This document shows positions 17,786 through 25,485 of a DNA stretch of 50,457 bases, piece by piece. The notes under the pieces are model-generated. The model saw only the letters and a program-made list of their open reading frames with translations. It was not told the DNA's origin and searched no databases. How positions within the stretch are numbered: the stretch's first letter is position 1; each line of letters opens with the position of its first letter. Position numbers and translations under genes: made by a program. The DNA comes from Lachnospiraceae bacterium (GTDB lineage Bacteria; Bacillota; Clostridia; Lachnospirales; Lachnospiraceae): contig JAQUUX010000008.1 of NCBI GenBank assembly GCA_028693705.1, positions 1 through 50,457 of the forward strand, read 5' to 3'.

Positions 17786-17828
17786 CTTTACTCCTTATTA
17801 TGTAGCTTTACTTTTCTACTGCAAAATC

Positions 17829-18614
17829 CTAAGGCATCATACCCTGTACAAATGCTGTCAAAAGTTTTTTCATTTGCTCGAATACAAAATCACATGCTCC
17901 CGGCAGCATGCCTGCCGTCAGGTACACAACTGCAAGTCCCACCAGAATCTTAAGCTGAAGTCCGACAGCAAACATATTCATCTGAGGCGCAACCTTGGCC
18001 ATAATACCCAGAATAGCATTCAACAAAATCATGACTACGAATACAGGCAGTGCAATTCTAAAACCAATAATGATGTAGTCGCTCATGAACTGAATCACAG
18101 TCTGAAACAGATGATCAAGCTGAAAAATCGCACCCGTTAACGGGATCAAAGTAAAAGTATCAATCAATGCCTGTATCAAATATCGATACATACCACTGCA
18201 AATCAGGATCAACATCAACACATACTGATAAAAAACACCTGTTATTGTTGCATTGTCCCTTGTAGTAGGATCATACAGCGATACCATTGACAAACCTATG
18301 TCCATGTCAATAATATGACCGGCAAAGGAAGTCACTGAAACGCACATATTGGCAGAAAATCCCACCAACAGTCCGGTTAATGCCTCCTTCATAACAAGAA
18401 TGGCATATCCCAGAACACTGTCATACTGTAATTGTTCGTGCGGGTTTATGCCATTAAAAATCAGAATTGATACAAAAACACCCAATCCTATTTTTACCCG
18501 GTTAGGCGTGTTTGCAGTGTTGAAAAAAGGTGCAATAAAAATGAAACAGGTTACCCTCGTCATCACCAGTAAAAAATATTCAAGTTCGTTTAAAGAAAAG
18601 GAATAAGAAATCAT
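17829..18614 (-). CDS. fliR: Flagellar export gate protein FliR
   Basis: FliR is a polytopic subunit of the FliP-FliQ-FliR export channel in the basal body. The 261-residue product is of normal length, with about six hydrophobic helices. The conserved region around ALTGLLVGFSANMCVSVTSF and GLSMVSLYDPTT (about residues 75-120) is present. It is spaced 3 bases from fliQ and 43 bases from flhB, in the standard fliP-Q-R-flhB order. fliR and flhB are separate genes here, unlike the fused fliR-flhB of some Clostridium species. Confidence 0.96.
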   Translation of the reverse strand: MISYSFSLNELEYFLLVMTRVTCFIFIAPFFNTANTPNRVKIGLGVFVSILIFNGINPHEQLQYDSVLGYAILVMKEALTGLLVGFSANMCVSVTSFAGHIIDMDIGLSMVSLYDPTTRDNATITGVFYQYVLMLILICSGMYRYLIQALIDTFTLIPLTGAIFQLDHLFQTVIQFMSDYIIIGFRIALPVFVVMILLNAILGIMAKVAPQMNMFAVGLQLKILVGLAVVYLTAGMLPGACDFVFEQMKKLLTAFVQGMMP

Positions 18615-18617
18615 ATG

Positions 18618-18887
18618 CTACCTGATATACAGACTAAAATTAGTCCATAATTCCACCATATAATTTGTCATGTTATTTAACATCCAGTGTCCCAGTACCA
18701 TCATTGCCAGAAAAATACTGATAACCTTTGGCACAAAAGTAAGTGTCTGTTCCTGAATAGATGTAACTGTTTGAAATATTGATACAATTAAACCAACTAC
18801 TAATGAAACCAGTAAAACCGGTGCCGATGTTTTAATAATCAAAAATAATGCCTCACTGGCAATGGCAGTAACCTCATCAATTGTCAT
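18618..18887 (-). CDS. fliQ: Flagellar export gate protein FliQ
   Basis: FliQ is the small two-helix subunit of the flagellar export gate. The 89-residue product has the usual length, two transmembrane helices (about residues 17-38 and 53-75) and the conserved loop VSIFQTVTSIQEQTLTFVPK. GGGAGAG precedes the ATG. It is sandwiched between fliP and fliR with short spacers, exactly as in most flagellar operons. Confidence 0.96.
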   Translation of the reverse strand: MTIDEVTAIASEALFLIIKTSAPVLLVSLVVGLIVSIFQTVTSIQEQTLTFVPKVISIFLAMMVLGHWMLNNMTNYMVELWTNFSLYIR

Positions 18888-18910
18888 ATGTGTACTCTCC
18901 CTTTTTTACA

Positions 18911-19765
18911 TCAGTAGAAGGTTTTCACCAGACTTCCGATAATCAGATTCCAGCCGTCAGCCAACACAAACAATAATATCTTAAACGGCATGGAAATTGT
19001 TGTAGGCGGTAACATCATCATACCCATACTCATCAGTGTGGACGCCACCACCATATCTATCACAATAAAAGGTATATAGATTAGAAATCCTATAATAAAG
19101 GACGTTCGTAACTCACTTATAATAAAACTTGGGATCAGGACTATCGTAGGAATACTGTCCAGTTCTCCATCCCATTCCGTCCTGTTAATATCCATAAACA
19201 AACGTACATCCTTAGTCATGGTCTGTTCATACATGAATTCCCTAAGCGGTTGCAAGGCCGACTCCAGTGCTTCATCCTGCTCAATTGTTCCATTTTCAAA
19301 AGGCACATATGCTTCCGTATAAACTCTTGTAATGGTAGGACTCATGATAAAGATGGTTAGAAATAACGCAAGTCCGATCAAAACCGTATTCGGTGGTGCT
19401 GTGTTGGTATTCAATGCTGCTCTTGTAAAATGCAGAACAATAATGATTCTGGTAAAAGAAGTAAGCATAATCAATATTAACGGAGTTAACGATATTGCTG
19501 TCAGAACCAGAAGCATACGAAGCGCGGCATTAATACTGCCGTTACCTTCATTATATGTAATGGTAACCGTATTGGCTATGTTCGGTTCAGCCAGTTCCTC
19601 AGCCGAATCAGAACTACCGGGATCCGTTATGTTGGTCTGGGTATCTGTTGTTCCGGTAAGATTGGAATCATATCCGGTAGCATAAACTGTATCCGTATGG
19701 ATATAACACAAAATGCCCACCAATAATAGCAGGCATAGTAGTTTAGGAATCTTTTTCTTCTTCAT
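18911..19765 (-). CDS. fliP: Flagellar export gate protein FliP
   Basis: FliP forms the core of the export channel. The 284-residue product (start chosen at MKKKKIPKLLC) has a cleavable signal peptide (about residues 1-30) and a Thr/Asp/Ser-rich spacer to residue 75. The FliP domain follows, with RIIIVLHFTRAALNTNTAPP, PSFIISELRTSF and MMMLPPTTISMPFKILLFVL. The frame is open to 19807, but the chosen ATG best fits a signal peptide. The start overlaps the fliO end by 23 bases, suggesting translational coupling. Confidence 0.95.
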   Translation of the reverse strand: MKKKKIPKLLCLLLLVGILCYIHTDTVYATGYDSNLTGTTDTQTNITDPGSSDSAEELAEPNIANTVTITYNEGNGSINAALRMLLVLTAISLTPLILIMLTSFTRIIIVLHFTRAALNTNTAPPNTVLIGLALFLTIFIMSPTITRVYTEAYVPFENGTIEQDEALESALQPLREFMYEQTMTKDVRLFMDINRTEWDGELDSIPTIVLIPSFIISELRTSFIIGFLIYIPFIVIDMVVASTLMSMGMMMLPPTTISMPFKILLFVLADGWNLIIGSLVKTFY

Positions 19766-20210
19766 TTGCTCTCGAAATTTCTTCATAACTTTCCGAATGA
19801 CTTTCATTTTTTGTGTGCTTCATTTTATCCAAAATATCCTGGAAAGATTTTGAACCGCCAGTTGTTTTGGATGCTTTCAGGGTATTCTTATCATTGCCTG
19901 ATTGTTCTTCAGACAAAAGCTCCTCTTCTGTTAATTCACAAAGCGTTGTTACCGTGTCTTTGCACACAGCTATTGCCAGGTATTTTGTTCCAACCTGAAC
20001 GATCTGAATATATTTTCCGTTTGCAATTCGACTTGTCTCAACCACATGAATATTTCCACTTAGCTGTAACCCCTTCTGGTATCCGGCAATCCATTTGGAT
20101 GTCAAAAAGGTGATTCCCAATACAAAAAGGAAAATCACAGTTACCGTCAGAAATTGTGCCACAGATTCTACTCTGTTAACCGCCAGCAATATCATGTTTT
20201 GACAGGACAT
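19743..20210 (-). CDS. fliO: Flagellar biosynthesis protein FliO
   Basis: FliO is a scaffold that helps FliP oligomerise. The 155-residue product has one transmembrane helix (about residues 18-40, FLTVTVIFLFVLGITFL). A small SH3-like cytoplasmic domain follows with LSGNIHVVETSRIANGKYIQ and VGTKYLAIAVCKDTV (about residues 50-90), and then a charged disordered tail. The family is poorly conserved; position between cheY and fliP and this domain plan make the call secure. It begins 2 bases after cheY. Confidence 0.9.
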   Translation of the reverse strand: MSCQNMILLAVNRVESVAQFLTVTVIFLFVLGITFLTSKWIAGYQKGLQLSGNIHVVETSRIANGKYIQIVQVGTKYLAIAVCKDTVTTLCELTEEELLSEEQSGNDKNTLKASKTTGGSKSFQDILDKMKHTKNESHSESYEEISRANEEEKDS

Positions 20211-20212
20211 AA

Positions 20213-20575
20213 TTAGCCTACGACTTTCTTAACTGCTTCCAATACACGATCTGCCTGGAATGGTTTTACAATAAAGTCTTTTGCTCCGGCCTGGATAGAT
20301 TCAATTACCATTGCCTGCTGTCCCATAGCTGAACACATAATAACAGTTGCTGATGGATCACATTCTTTAATTTTCTTTAATGCTTCAATACCATCCATCT
20401 CCGGCATGGTAATATCCATTAATACCAGATCAGGTTTTACTTCATTGTACTTTTCTACAGCCTTTACACCATTTTCAGCCTCACCAGACACATTATATCC
20501 ATTTTTGATAAGGATGTCTTTGATCATCATTCTCATGAAAGCTGCATCATCACATACTAAAATATTTTTTGCCAT
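20213..20575 (-). CDS. cheY: Chemotaxis response regulator CheY
   Basis: CheY-P binds FliM/FliY at the switch to bias motor rotation. The 120-residue product is a lone receiver domain with the acidic pair DD (9-10), phospho-acceptor Asp54 in LVLMDITMPEMDGI, the Ser of VIMCSAMGQQ and Lys in DFIVKPFQADRV. All catalytic residues are intact, in contrast to the CheB receiver in this operon. It is placed between fliY and fliO, as in B. subtilis. GGAGAG precedes the ATG. Confidence 0.97.
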   Translation of the reverse strand: MAKNILVCDDAAFMRMMIKDILIKNGYNVSGEAENGVKAVEKYNEVKPDLVLMDITMPEMDGIEALKKIKECDPSATVIMCSAMGQQAMVIESIQAGAKDFIVKPFQADRVLEAVKKVVG

Positions 20576-20595
20576 AACATTATCTCTCCTGTTTT

Positions 20596-21936
20596 CTATT
20601 TGATAATTTCCGTTACACGAACACCGAAACTTTCTTCAATTACAACAACTTCGCCCTTAGCAACAAATTTGCCATTGACTAATACATCTATAGGTTCTCC
20701 GGCAATCTTATCCAATTCAATGATTGTACCTGGAGCAAAGTCCAAAATTTCAGAAATAGACTTATGGGTTCTGCCTAATTCTACAGTAACCTCCAGCGGA
20801 ACATCCATAATCAAGCCAATATTTTCATGATTCTGTATACCGGCAAAATCATTGGAAAAAGTCTGAAACTGTGCAGGTTGTACATTCATGCCCTGTTGCA
20901 TCTGGGGCATTCCCATTTGTGGCATCCCCTGCATATTCATCTGAGGCATTCCCATCTGTGGCATGCCCTGCATGTTCATCTGAGGCATTCCCATCTGTGG
21001 CATTCCCTGCATGTTCATTTGGGGCATTCCCATCTGCGGCATGCCTTGCATTCCATTCTGCGGCATTCCCTGCATATTCATCTGGGACATATTGTCCATC
21101 GGCATATTGCCAGACATCTGATTATCATTCATGCCCATCGCTGTATTATCTGGCTGTGCTGCAGGTTCTTCTACCGGTGAAACACTTTCCGGTGTATTCC
21201 CGCCCATTTGAATATTGATAAAAGTATCATACAGTGATTTTGCAAAATCTACGGGATACAGCTGCATGATAGTGGAATCTACTATATCACCAATCTGCAT
21301 TCTGAATGCGATTTTTACGAAGGTGCCTCCCAGGAATTCTGCTATATCTGTTCCCTTCTGATATTCGGTCAGATCTATCAAGCTTGCTTCCGGTGGGCTG
21401 ATATCGATCATCGTGCCCAGCATGGTGGAAAGAGAAGTAGCTGAAGCCCCCATCATCTGGTTCATAGCCTCAGAAATTGCGCTGAGATACAATTCTCCCA
21501 GTTCCCCATCTGTATTGGTTCCGTCACCACCCATCATAAGGTCAGTAATTACCTTTACATCATGTTCTCTTAGGATCAGAATATTAGTTCCTTCCAGACC
21601 TACCGTATATTTGATCTGGATGAAAACACAGGGTTTTTCATAAGCTGTGATCATTGTATCCCATGTTGCAAGACTGACAACCGGCGTTGTAATATTAACC
21701 TTGCGATTTACCAATGAGAAAAGTGTAGTTGCTGACGAGCCCATACTGATATTGGCTACCTCACCAATTGCATCTTTTTCAATGTCCGATAACGTCTCAC
21801 CACCATCTCCGGCAGGAACTGTTGTTGCATCGGCAGCTGCCGGCGCCGGTGTTTCGGCCGGAGCGCTGCTATCGGAGGAAAGATCCATTCCATTTAATAG
21901 TGCATTTATCTCATCTTGAGATAACATTCCATCCAT
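20596..21936 (-). CDS. fliY: Flagellar switch protein FliY (CheC-like plus FliN domain) with Met/Gln/Pro repeats
   Basis: FliY is a C-ring component that in B. subtilis also dephosphorylates CheY-P. The 446-residue product starts with the CheY-binding peptide MLSQDEINALL (residues 4-14). The CheC/FliM-like middle domain follows (about 45-235), with phosphatase-type motif DAIGEVANISMGSSATTLF. A Met/Gln/Pro/Gly-rich linker (about 255-350) comes next, and then the FliN/SpoA domain (about 365-446). The linker contains four tandem 13-residue units (MNMQGMPQMGMPQ type), encoded by 39-bp repeats at 20899-21054. FliN in E. coli is only this last domain. It begins 1 base after fliM. Confidence 0.95.
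   Translation of the reverse strand: MDGMLSQDEINALLNGMDLSSDSSAPAETPAPAAADATTVPAGDGGETLSDIEKDAIGEVANISMGSSATTLFSLVNRKVNITTPVVSLATWDTMITAYEKPCVFIQIKYTVGLEGTNILILREHDVKVITDLMMGGDGTNTDGELGELYLSAISEAMNQMMGASATSLSTMLGTMIDISPPEASLIDLTEYQKGTDIAEFLGGTFVKIAFRMQIGDIVDSTIMQLYPVDFAKSLYDTFINIQMGGNTPESVSPVEEPAAQPDNTAMGMNDNQMSGNMPMDNMSQMNMQGMPQNGMQGMPQMGMPQMNMQGMPQMGMPQMNMQGMPQMGMPQMNMQGMPQMGMPQMQQGMNVQPAQFQTFSNDFAGIQNHENIGLIMDVPLEVTVELGRTHKSISEILDFAPGTIIELDKIAGEPIDVLVNGKFVAKGEVVVIEESFGVRVTEIIK
20899..21054. repeat. Four tandem 39-bp repeats inside fliY
   Basis: Units start at 20899, 20938, 20977 and 21016 and differ by a few, mostly synonymous-looking, bases. Each encodes 13 residues of the Met-Gln-Gly-Pro linker between the CheC-like and FliN domains. 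A shortened unit follows to about 21080. Because the unit is a multiple of three, copy-number change would keep the frame. Confidence 0.9.
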
Positions 21937-22920
21937 TTACTCTTCCTCCTCCCTTATTACATTCGTAACCCGAACCGCATATTGATCCTTGCTTGCCCCG
22001 GGAACTGCTGTGAATTTCTTAATATTTCCAACAAATATATTTAATTCATCATCCACTTTGGAATTTAATCGGATGATATCACCAATCTGGAGATTTGAAA
22101 AATCATCTACAGAAACTGTTGTCTTACCCAGAATTGCTTTTACAGGAACATCCACACGCTTAATCAGTGCTTCAATATAATTCTGATAATTCTCATCATT
22201 TGTATCCTGCATGGTGGAGAACCAATACTTGGTATTCAGCTTATCCATAACGCTTTCCAAGGTAAAGTAAGGAAGGCAGATATTCATGAATCCTTCAGTG
22301 TCTCCAATTTTCATATTTAATGTAACAATGGCAATCATATCACTTGGTGAAATGACCTGTGCGAACTGAGGATTAGTCTCAATTCGCTCCATCATCGGTG
22401 ACAAATCAATTACAGTTCTCCAGGGTTCCCTCAATAATTGCATACAGATTACCATCATCTTCTGAATAATGGTCATCTCTATTTCAGAGAAGTCACGGTT
22501 CCTGTCAAGTGGGTTTCCCTGCCCTCCCAGCATTCGGTCAATCATGGCAAATCCCAAATTGGTTGCCAATTCGATAATAACCGTACCGGAAAGAGGCAAA
22601 AAATTGATAATCCCCAATATAACCGGATTTGCAAGTGCATTTGTGAATTCTGAAAAAGTAACTGTTTCAGAACTCGCAACCGTAACACTGACAGTTTTTC
22701 TTAAGTATAAAGGAAGATTCGTTGATAGCAGTCTTCCATAGTGTTCAAAAATAATTTCAAGAGTACGCAGATGCTCTTTGGAAAACTTCGCGGGACGTTT
22801 AAAATCGTAATTCTTAACCTGCTTTTCCTTGCTGTCCTGCATCTGGTCAACATCCAATTCACCAGTACTAAGTGCTGCCAGCAAATTATCTATCTCATTT
22901 TGGGATAATACCTCGCCCAC
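21937..22920 (-). CDS. fliM: Flagellar motor switch protein FliM
   Basis: FliM is the C-ring protein that receives CheY-P. The 327-residue product has the N-terminal CheY-binding peptide LSQNEIDNLLAAL (residues 5-17) and a CheC-like middle domain (about 45-230). This includes MIDRMLGGQGNPLDRNRDFS, and a C-terminal SpoA domain ends the protein. It starts at GTG 22920 with AGGAGG nine bases upstream; no better ATG fits the conserved N-terminus. It is followed immediately by fliY. A 72-base spacer with no clear promoter separates it from fliL. Confidence 0.96.
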   Translation of the reverse strand: MGEVLSQNEIDNLLAALSTGELDVDQMQDSKEKQVKNYDFKRPAKFSKEHLRTLEIIFEHYGRLLSTNLPLYLRKTVSVTVASSETVTFSEFTNALANPVILGIINFLPLSGTVIIELATNLGFAMIDRMLGGQGNPLDRNRDFSEIEMTIIQKMMVICMQLLREPWRTVIDLSPMMERIETNPQFAQVISPSDMIAIVTLNMKIGDTEGFMNICLPYFTLESVMDKLNTKYWFSTMQDTNDENYQNYIEALIKRVDVPVKAILGKTTVSVDDFSNLQIGDIIRLNSKVDDELNIFVGNIKKFTAVPGASKDQYAVRVTNVIREEEE

Positions 22921-22992
22921 GAAAGTTCACCTCCTCTTTCCAAATAATCTTTTGCAGTCTAAACCTATTTTGTTCAGCTGCCGAAAGGAAGC

Positions 22993-23514
22993 TTACTGGT
23001 ACATAATGCTGCTGAAGGAAACATCAAAAATGAATTCCGAATCAAACATGGCCTGAATCTGAGATAGGATTTCCTTTTTCATGCCATCCTGATCAGCCTT
23101 GGCTTCTTCTAAAGTATAGCTGCCGATCACATCGATAATCTCACTTTTAATCAAACTCTCTCTTGTTGTCAGATCCGCTCCATATGTCTTGTCTCCGGGA
23201 TCTTTTGTATTCATGGACAGTGCGACAGATACTACACAATAATGTGCCTCCCCATCCTCACCTGTTGTCAAAGGAATTGTCATGGCGTCTGCTATTTCAT
23301 ATGGCTGAACATCCTCCATATCCACGCTTGCAGCCTCACTTACAGCACTGGCTCCCGGATCAGACAGTTCCAATGCCAAAGCACTGGAAATATTATCTAC
23401 AAGTGCCGCCGTTTTCTTTGTCGTACTGGTAACTGAGAACATCATAATCGCAGTCAGTACCACATTGACGATGAGTAAAGCCAATATCAAAATTGATAAT
23501 AAATTACGTTTCAT
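22993..23514 (-). CDS. fliL: Flagellar basal body-associated protein FliL
   Basis: FliL is a single-pass membrane protein that surrounds and supports the stator. The 173-residue product has an N-terminal transmembrane helix (about residues 5-27) and an extracytoplasmic domain. Its conserved end, LTTRESLIKSEIIDVIGSYT and IQAMFDSEFIFDVSFSSIMY, resembles the stomatin-like FliL fold. It lies between motB and fliM, consistent with a stator role. Confidence 0.92.
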   Translation of the reverse strand: MKRNLLSILILALLIVNVVLTAIMMFSVTSTTKKTAALVDNISSALALELSDPGASAVSEAASVDMEDVQPYEIADAMTIPLTTGEDGEAHYCVVSVALSMNTKDPGDKTYGADLTTRESLIKSEIIDVIGSYTLEEAKADQDGMKKEILSQIQAMFDSEFIFDVSFSSIMYQ

Positions 23515-23541
23515 AAGAGCCTCCCTTTTTGGCAGCTGTCT

Positions 23542-24348
23542 TTAGTTTGTTTCCAGTGTATTATACAACCGGATTTCAACTCGTCTGTTCTTTGATCTGC
23601 CTTCCGGAGTGGAGTTATCCGCTACCGGTACATATTCACCGCGTCCTGCATGAATGATGTCTGCAGGGTTAAGACTTGTATTTCCCACAAGATAATCGAA
23701 AACAGAAAGTGCTCTGGCTGAACTCAGTTCATTATTATTCGCATACCTGTCACTGCTCATGGGAACATTATCTGTATGTCCAAGAATTTCTATTGTGTTA
23801 TCTGCATAACGTTCCAGTATAATACCAACCTGCGCCAATGCCGGAAGTGATTCATCCTTTAAAACGGCACTGCCGGAATCAAACAACAGGGATCCTTTCA
23901 AAGTTAGTTCCACATACTGTGACGTGAAATCTACATCTATATTACTGTCTAACTGACCTTCCGATATAGCTTCCTGTACCCTTTCAGCCAGTTCCTCCAT
24001 CTGACTTAATGACGCTTCTTCCAGCTTCTGCTGCATTTCATCCAGCTTGTCAGTGGTTTCATCATTTTCTGCCGCTTTACCTGTACTATATACATAATTA
24101 TCCAGCTGGTTCAGCTGGCTCACACCATTTCCAATCAGCATACCGTCTCCGATTGCCGTGGAACCTGCAGTAAAAATACTAAAAGTTTCACTAAAAGAAG
24201 CAGCGATCAGTTCAAACTTCTGGGCATCAACTGTAGACATGGAAAACAGCAAAACGAAGAAGCATAGCAGCAAGTTCATCAAATCCGCGAACGTACTTTG
24301 CCATGCGGGCGCGCCTTTCGGCGGTTCATCTTCCTTTCTTTTTGCCAT
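23542..24348 (-). CDS. motB: Flagellar stator protein MotB
   Basis: MotB anchors the stator to peptidoglycan and carries the ion-binding Asp. The 268-residue product has a short N-terminal tail and one transmembrane helix (about 17-40) with the essential Asp in TFADLMNLLLCFFVLLFSM (near residue 23). A linker follows, and then an OmpA-like domain (about 145-265) with ILGHTDNVPMSS and PEGRSKNRRVEI. The start overlaps the motA stop by one base (TAATG type), implying coupled translation. Ion specificity cannot be read with confidence from this sequence. Confidence 0.96.
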   Translation of the reverse strand: MAKRKEDEPPKGAPAWQSTFADLMNLLLCFFVLLFSMSTVDAQKFELIAASFSETFSIFTAGSTAIGDGMLIGNGVSQLNQLDNYVYSTGKAAENDETTDKLDEMQQKLEEASLSQMEELAERVQEAISEGQLDSNIDVDFTSQYVELTLKGSLLFDSGSAVLKDESLPALAQVGIILERYADNTIEILGHTDNVPMSSDRYANNNELSSARALSVFDYLVGNTSLNPADIIHAGRGEYVPVADNSTPEGRSKNRRVEIRLYNTLETN

Positions 24349-25154
24349 TATTCCTCACCTCCGCCTTCATCAGAAGATACAGCAGAACGATCTTTCGGTG
24401 CCAGGAAGGATTTCAGTTTTTCTTCTATGACACGAGGATTTTCACCTGCCTGAATAGAAAGAAGACCTTCAATCTCAATTTCCTTCATCATCATTTCATT
24501 TGCATTATTTCTCTTCAATTTACCTGCAACCGGAGCACATATCCAGTTGGCAAGTAAGGAACCATATAATGTGGTAATCAAAGCAACCGCCATGGAAGGA
24601 CCAATGGAAGAAGCATCAGACATATTCTGTAACATATTTACCAGACCAACCAAGGTACCAATCATACCCCAGGCAGGACCCATAGCTCCCAGATCATCCC
24701 AGAACGCTATTTTCTCTTTGTGACGTCCTTCGACGCTGACCAGCTCGGTTTCCATAATGGCACGAACCAGTTCCGGATCTGTACCATCCACAACAAGGAG
24801 AATGCCTTTCTTTAAAAAGGCATCATCTATCGTATTAGCTGCTTCTTCAAGAGAAAGCAAGCCTTCTTTTCTCGCTACATTCGACAAATTAATAATACTC
24901 TTGATCATTTCAGCAACTTGATTCGTAGGAGTTTTGAAAATTAAGGTAATGCTCTTCAGTCCGCCTATGTAACTTTCCATTGAGTTGCTTGCCATGATAC
25001 AAAAAAAGGCACCACCAAACGTAATCAGTGCAGAGGGCAGATCCAAGAAATTTCCGAGGGCTGCAACACCACCACTGCTGATGATACCGAAAATTATCAA
25101 CGCAAAGCATATGCCTAAACCTAAAATCGACGCTAGATCCACTAGTTCCACCAC
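24348..25154 (-). CDS. motA: Flagellar stator protein MotA
   Basis: MotA forms the pentameric ion-channel part of the stator. The 268-residue product has four transmembrane helices, two near residues 5-50 and two near 145-205. Between them is a cytoplasmic domain with charged residues that contact FliG. Conserved GPAWGMIGTLVGLVNML and PSMAVALITTLYGSLLAN mark the TM3-TM4 channel. Start is GTG 25154 or the next GTG codon, with AGGA close upstream. motA-motB sit inside the fla operon after flbD, as in many Clostridia, unlike the separate motAB of B. subtilis. Confidence 0.95.
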   Translation of the reverse strand: MVELVDLASILGLGICFALIIFGIISSGGVAALGNFLDLPSALITFGGAFFCIMASNSMESYIGGLKSITLIFKTPTNQVAEMIKSIINLSNVARKEGLLSLEEAANTIDDAFLKKGILLVVDGTDPELVRAIMETELVSVEGRHKEKIAFWDDLGAMGPAWGMIGTLVGLVNMLQNMSDASSIGPSMAVALITTLYGSLLANWICAPVAGKLKRNNANEMMMKEIEIEGLLSIQAGENPRVIEEKLKSFLAPKDRSAVSSDEGGGEE

Positions 25155-25163
25155 ATTTCCTGC

Positions 25164-25349
25164 TTAATTTGCAAAAATATCCTTTCTATACGATTTTACT
25201 AAATTTTTAATCTCTTGTCTACTTTCTTTTACAATAATTTTCTTGCCTGTAGTAAAGGAAATCACGGTGTCCGGAGTTTCCTCTACAAGCTCCATTAAAT
25301 CTGGGTTTATTAACACTTTTACACCATTGATTTTAGTCACTTCGATCAT
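25164..25349 (-). CDS. flbD: FlbD-family small flagellar protein
   Basis: This 61-residue protein matches the short FlbD family (IEVTKINGVKVLINPDLMEL, EETPDTVISFTTGKKIIV) found between flgE and the motor genes in Firmicutes and spirochaetes. B. subtilis SwrD, which raises stator torque, belongs here. It is not the Caulobacter regulator also called FlbD. No transmembrane helix is seen. It lies directly upstream of motA, consistent with a torque role. Confidence 0.9.
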   Translation of the reverse strand: MIEVTKINGVKVLINPDLMELVEETPDTVISFTTGKKIIVKESRQEIKNLVKSYRKDIFAN

Positions 25350-25385
25350 GTTTTTCCGTTTTCCTCGTTTTCGTTATTTTTACTA

Positions 25386-25394
25386 ATTATACCA
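25386..25394 (-). promoter_or_regulatory. Candidate extended -10 promoter ahead of flbD-motAB
   Basis: The minus strand carries TGGTATAAT (extended -10 plus perfect TATAAT) 37 bases before flbD and just after the hairpin at 25408-25431. No good -35 hexamer is seen (best is GCGACA at a long 19-base spacing). It may give the stator-to-fliA part of the operon its own transcription. Confidence 0.45.
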
Positions 25395-25407
25395 GAAAAT
25401 ACAGTAA

Positions 25408-25431
25408 GGGTGTCGCATTTTCACGACACCC
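25408..25431 (-). terminator. GC-rich hairpin between flgE and flbD, possible partial terminator
   Basis: Perfect 8-bp arms (GGGTGTCG and its complement) enclose an 8-base loop about 55 bases past the flgE stop. The following minus-strand bases are T-rich but interrupted, so read-through is likely. It could attenuate, or protect the 3' end of, the hook segment of the operon. Confidence 0.55.
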
Positions 25432-25485
25432 CTGTAATTATTTTTGAAACAAAACAAATTTATCTGTTTGTTTCAACTAATCAAA

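Noticed and set aside
20899-21054. CRISPR-like array
   Set aside because: The repeats are directly adjacent without spacers and are in frame with fliY; no cas genes are present.
20827-21180. His-rich plus-strand frame over the fliY repeats
   Set aside because: The His/Leu pattern is the complement of the Met-Gln repeat codons; no ribosome-binding site.
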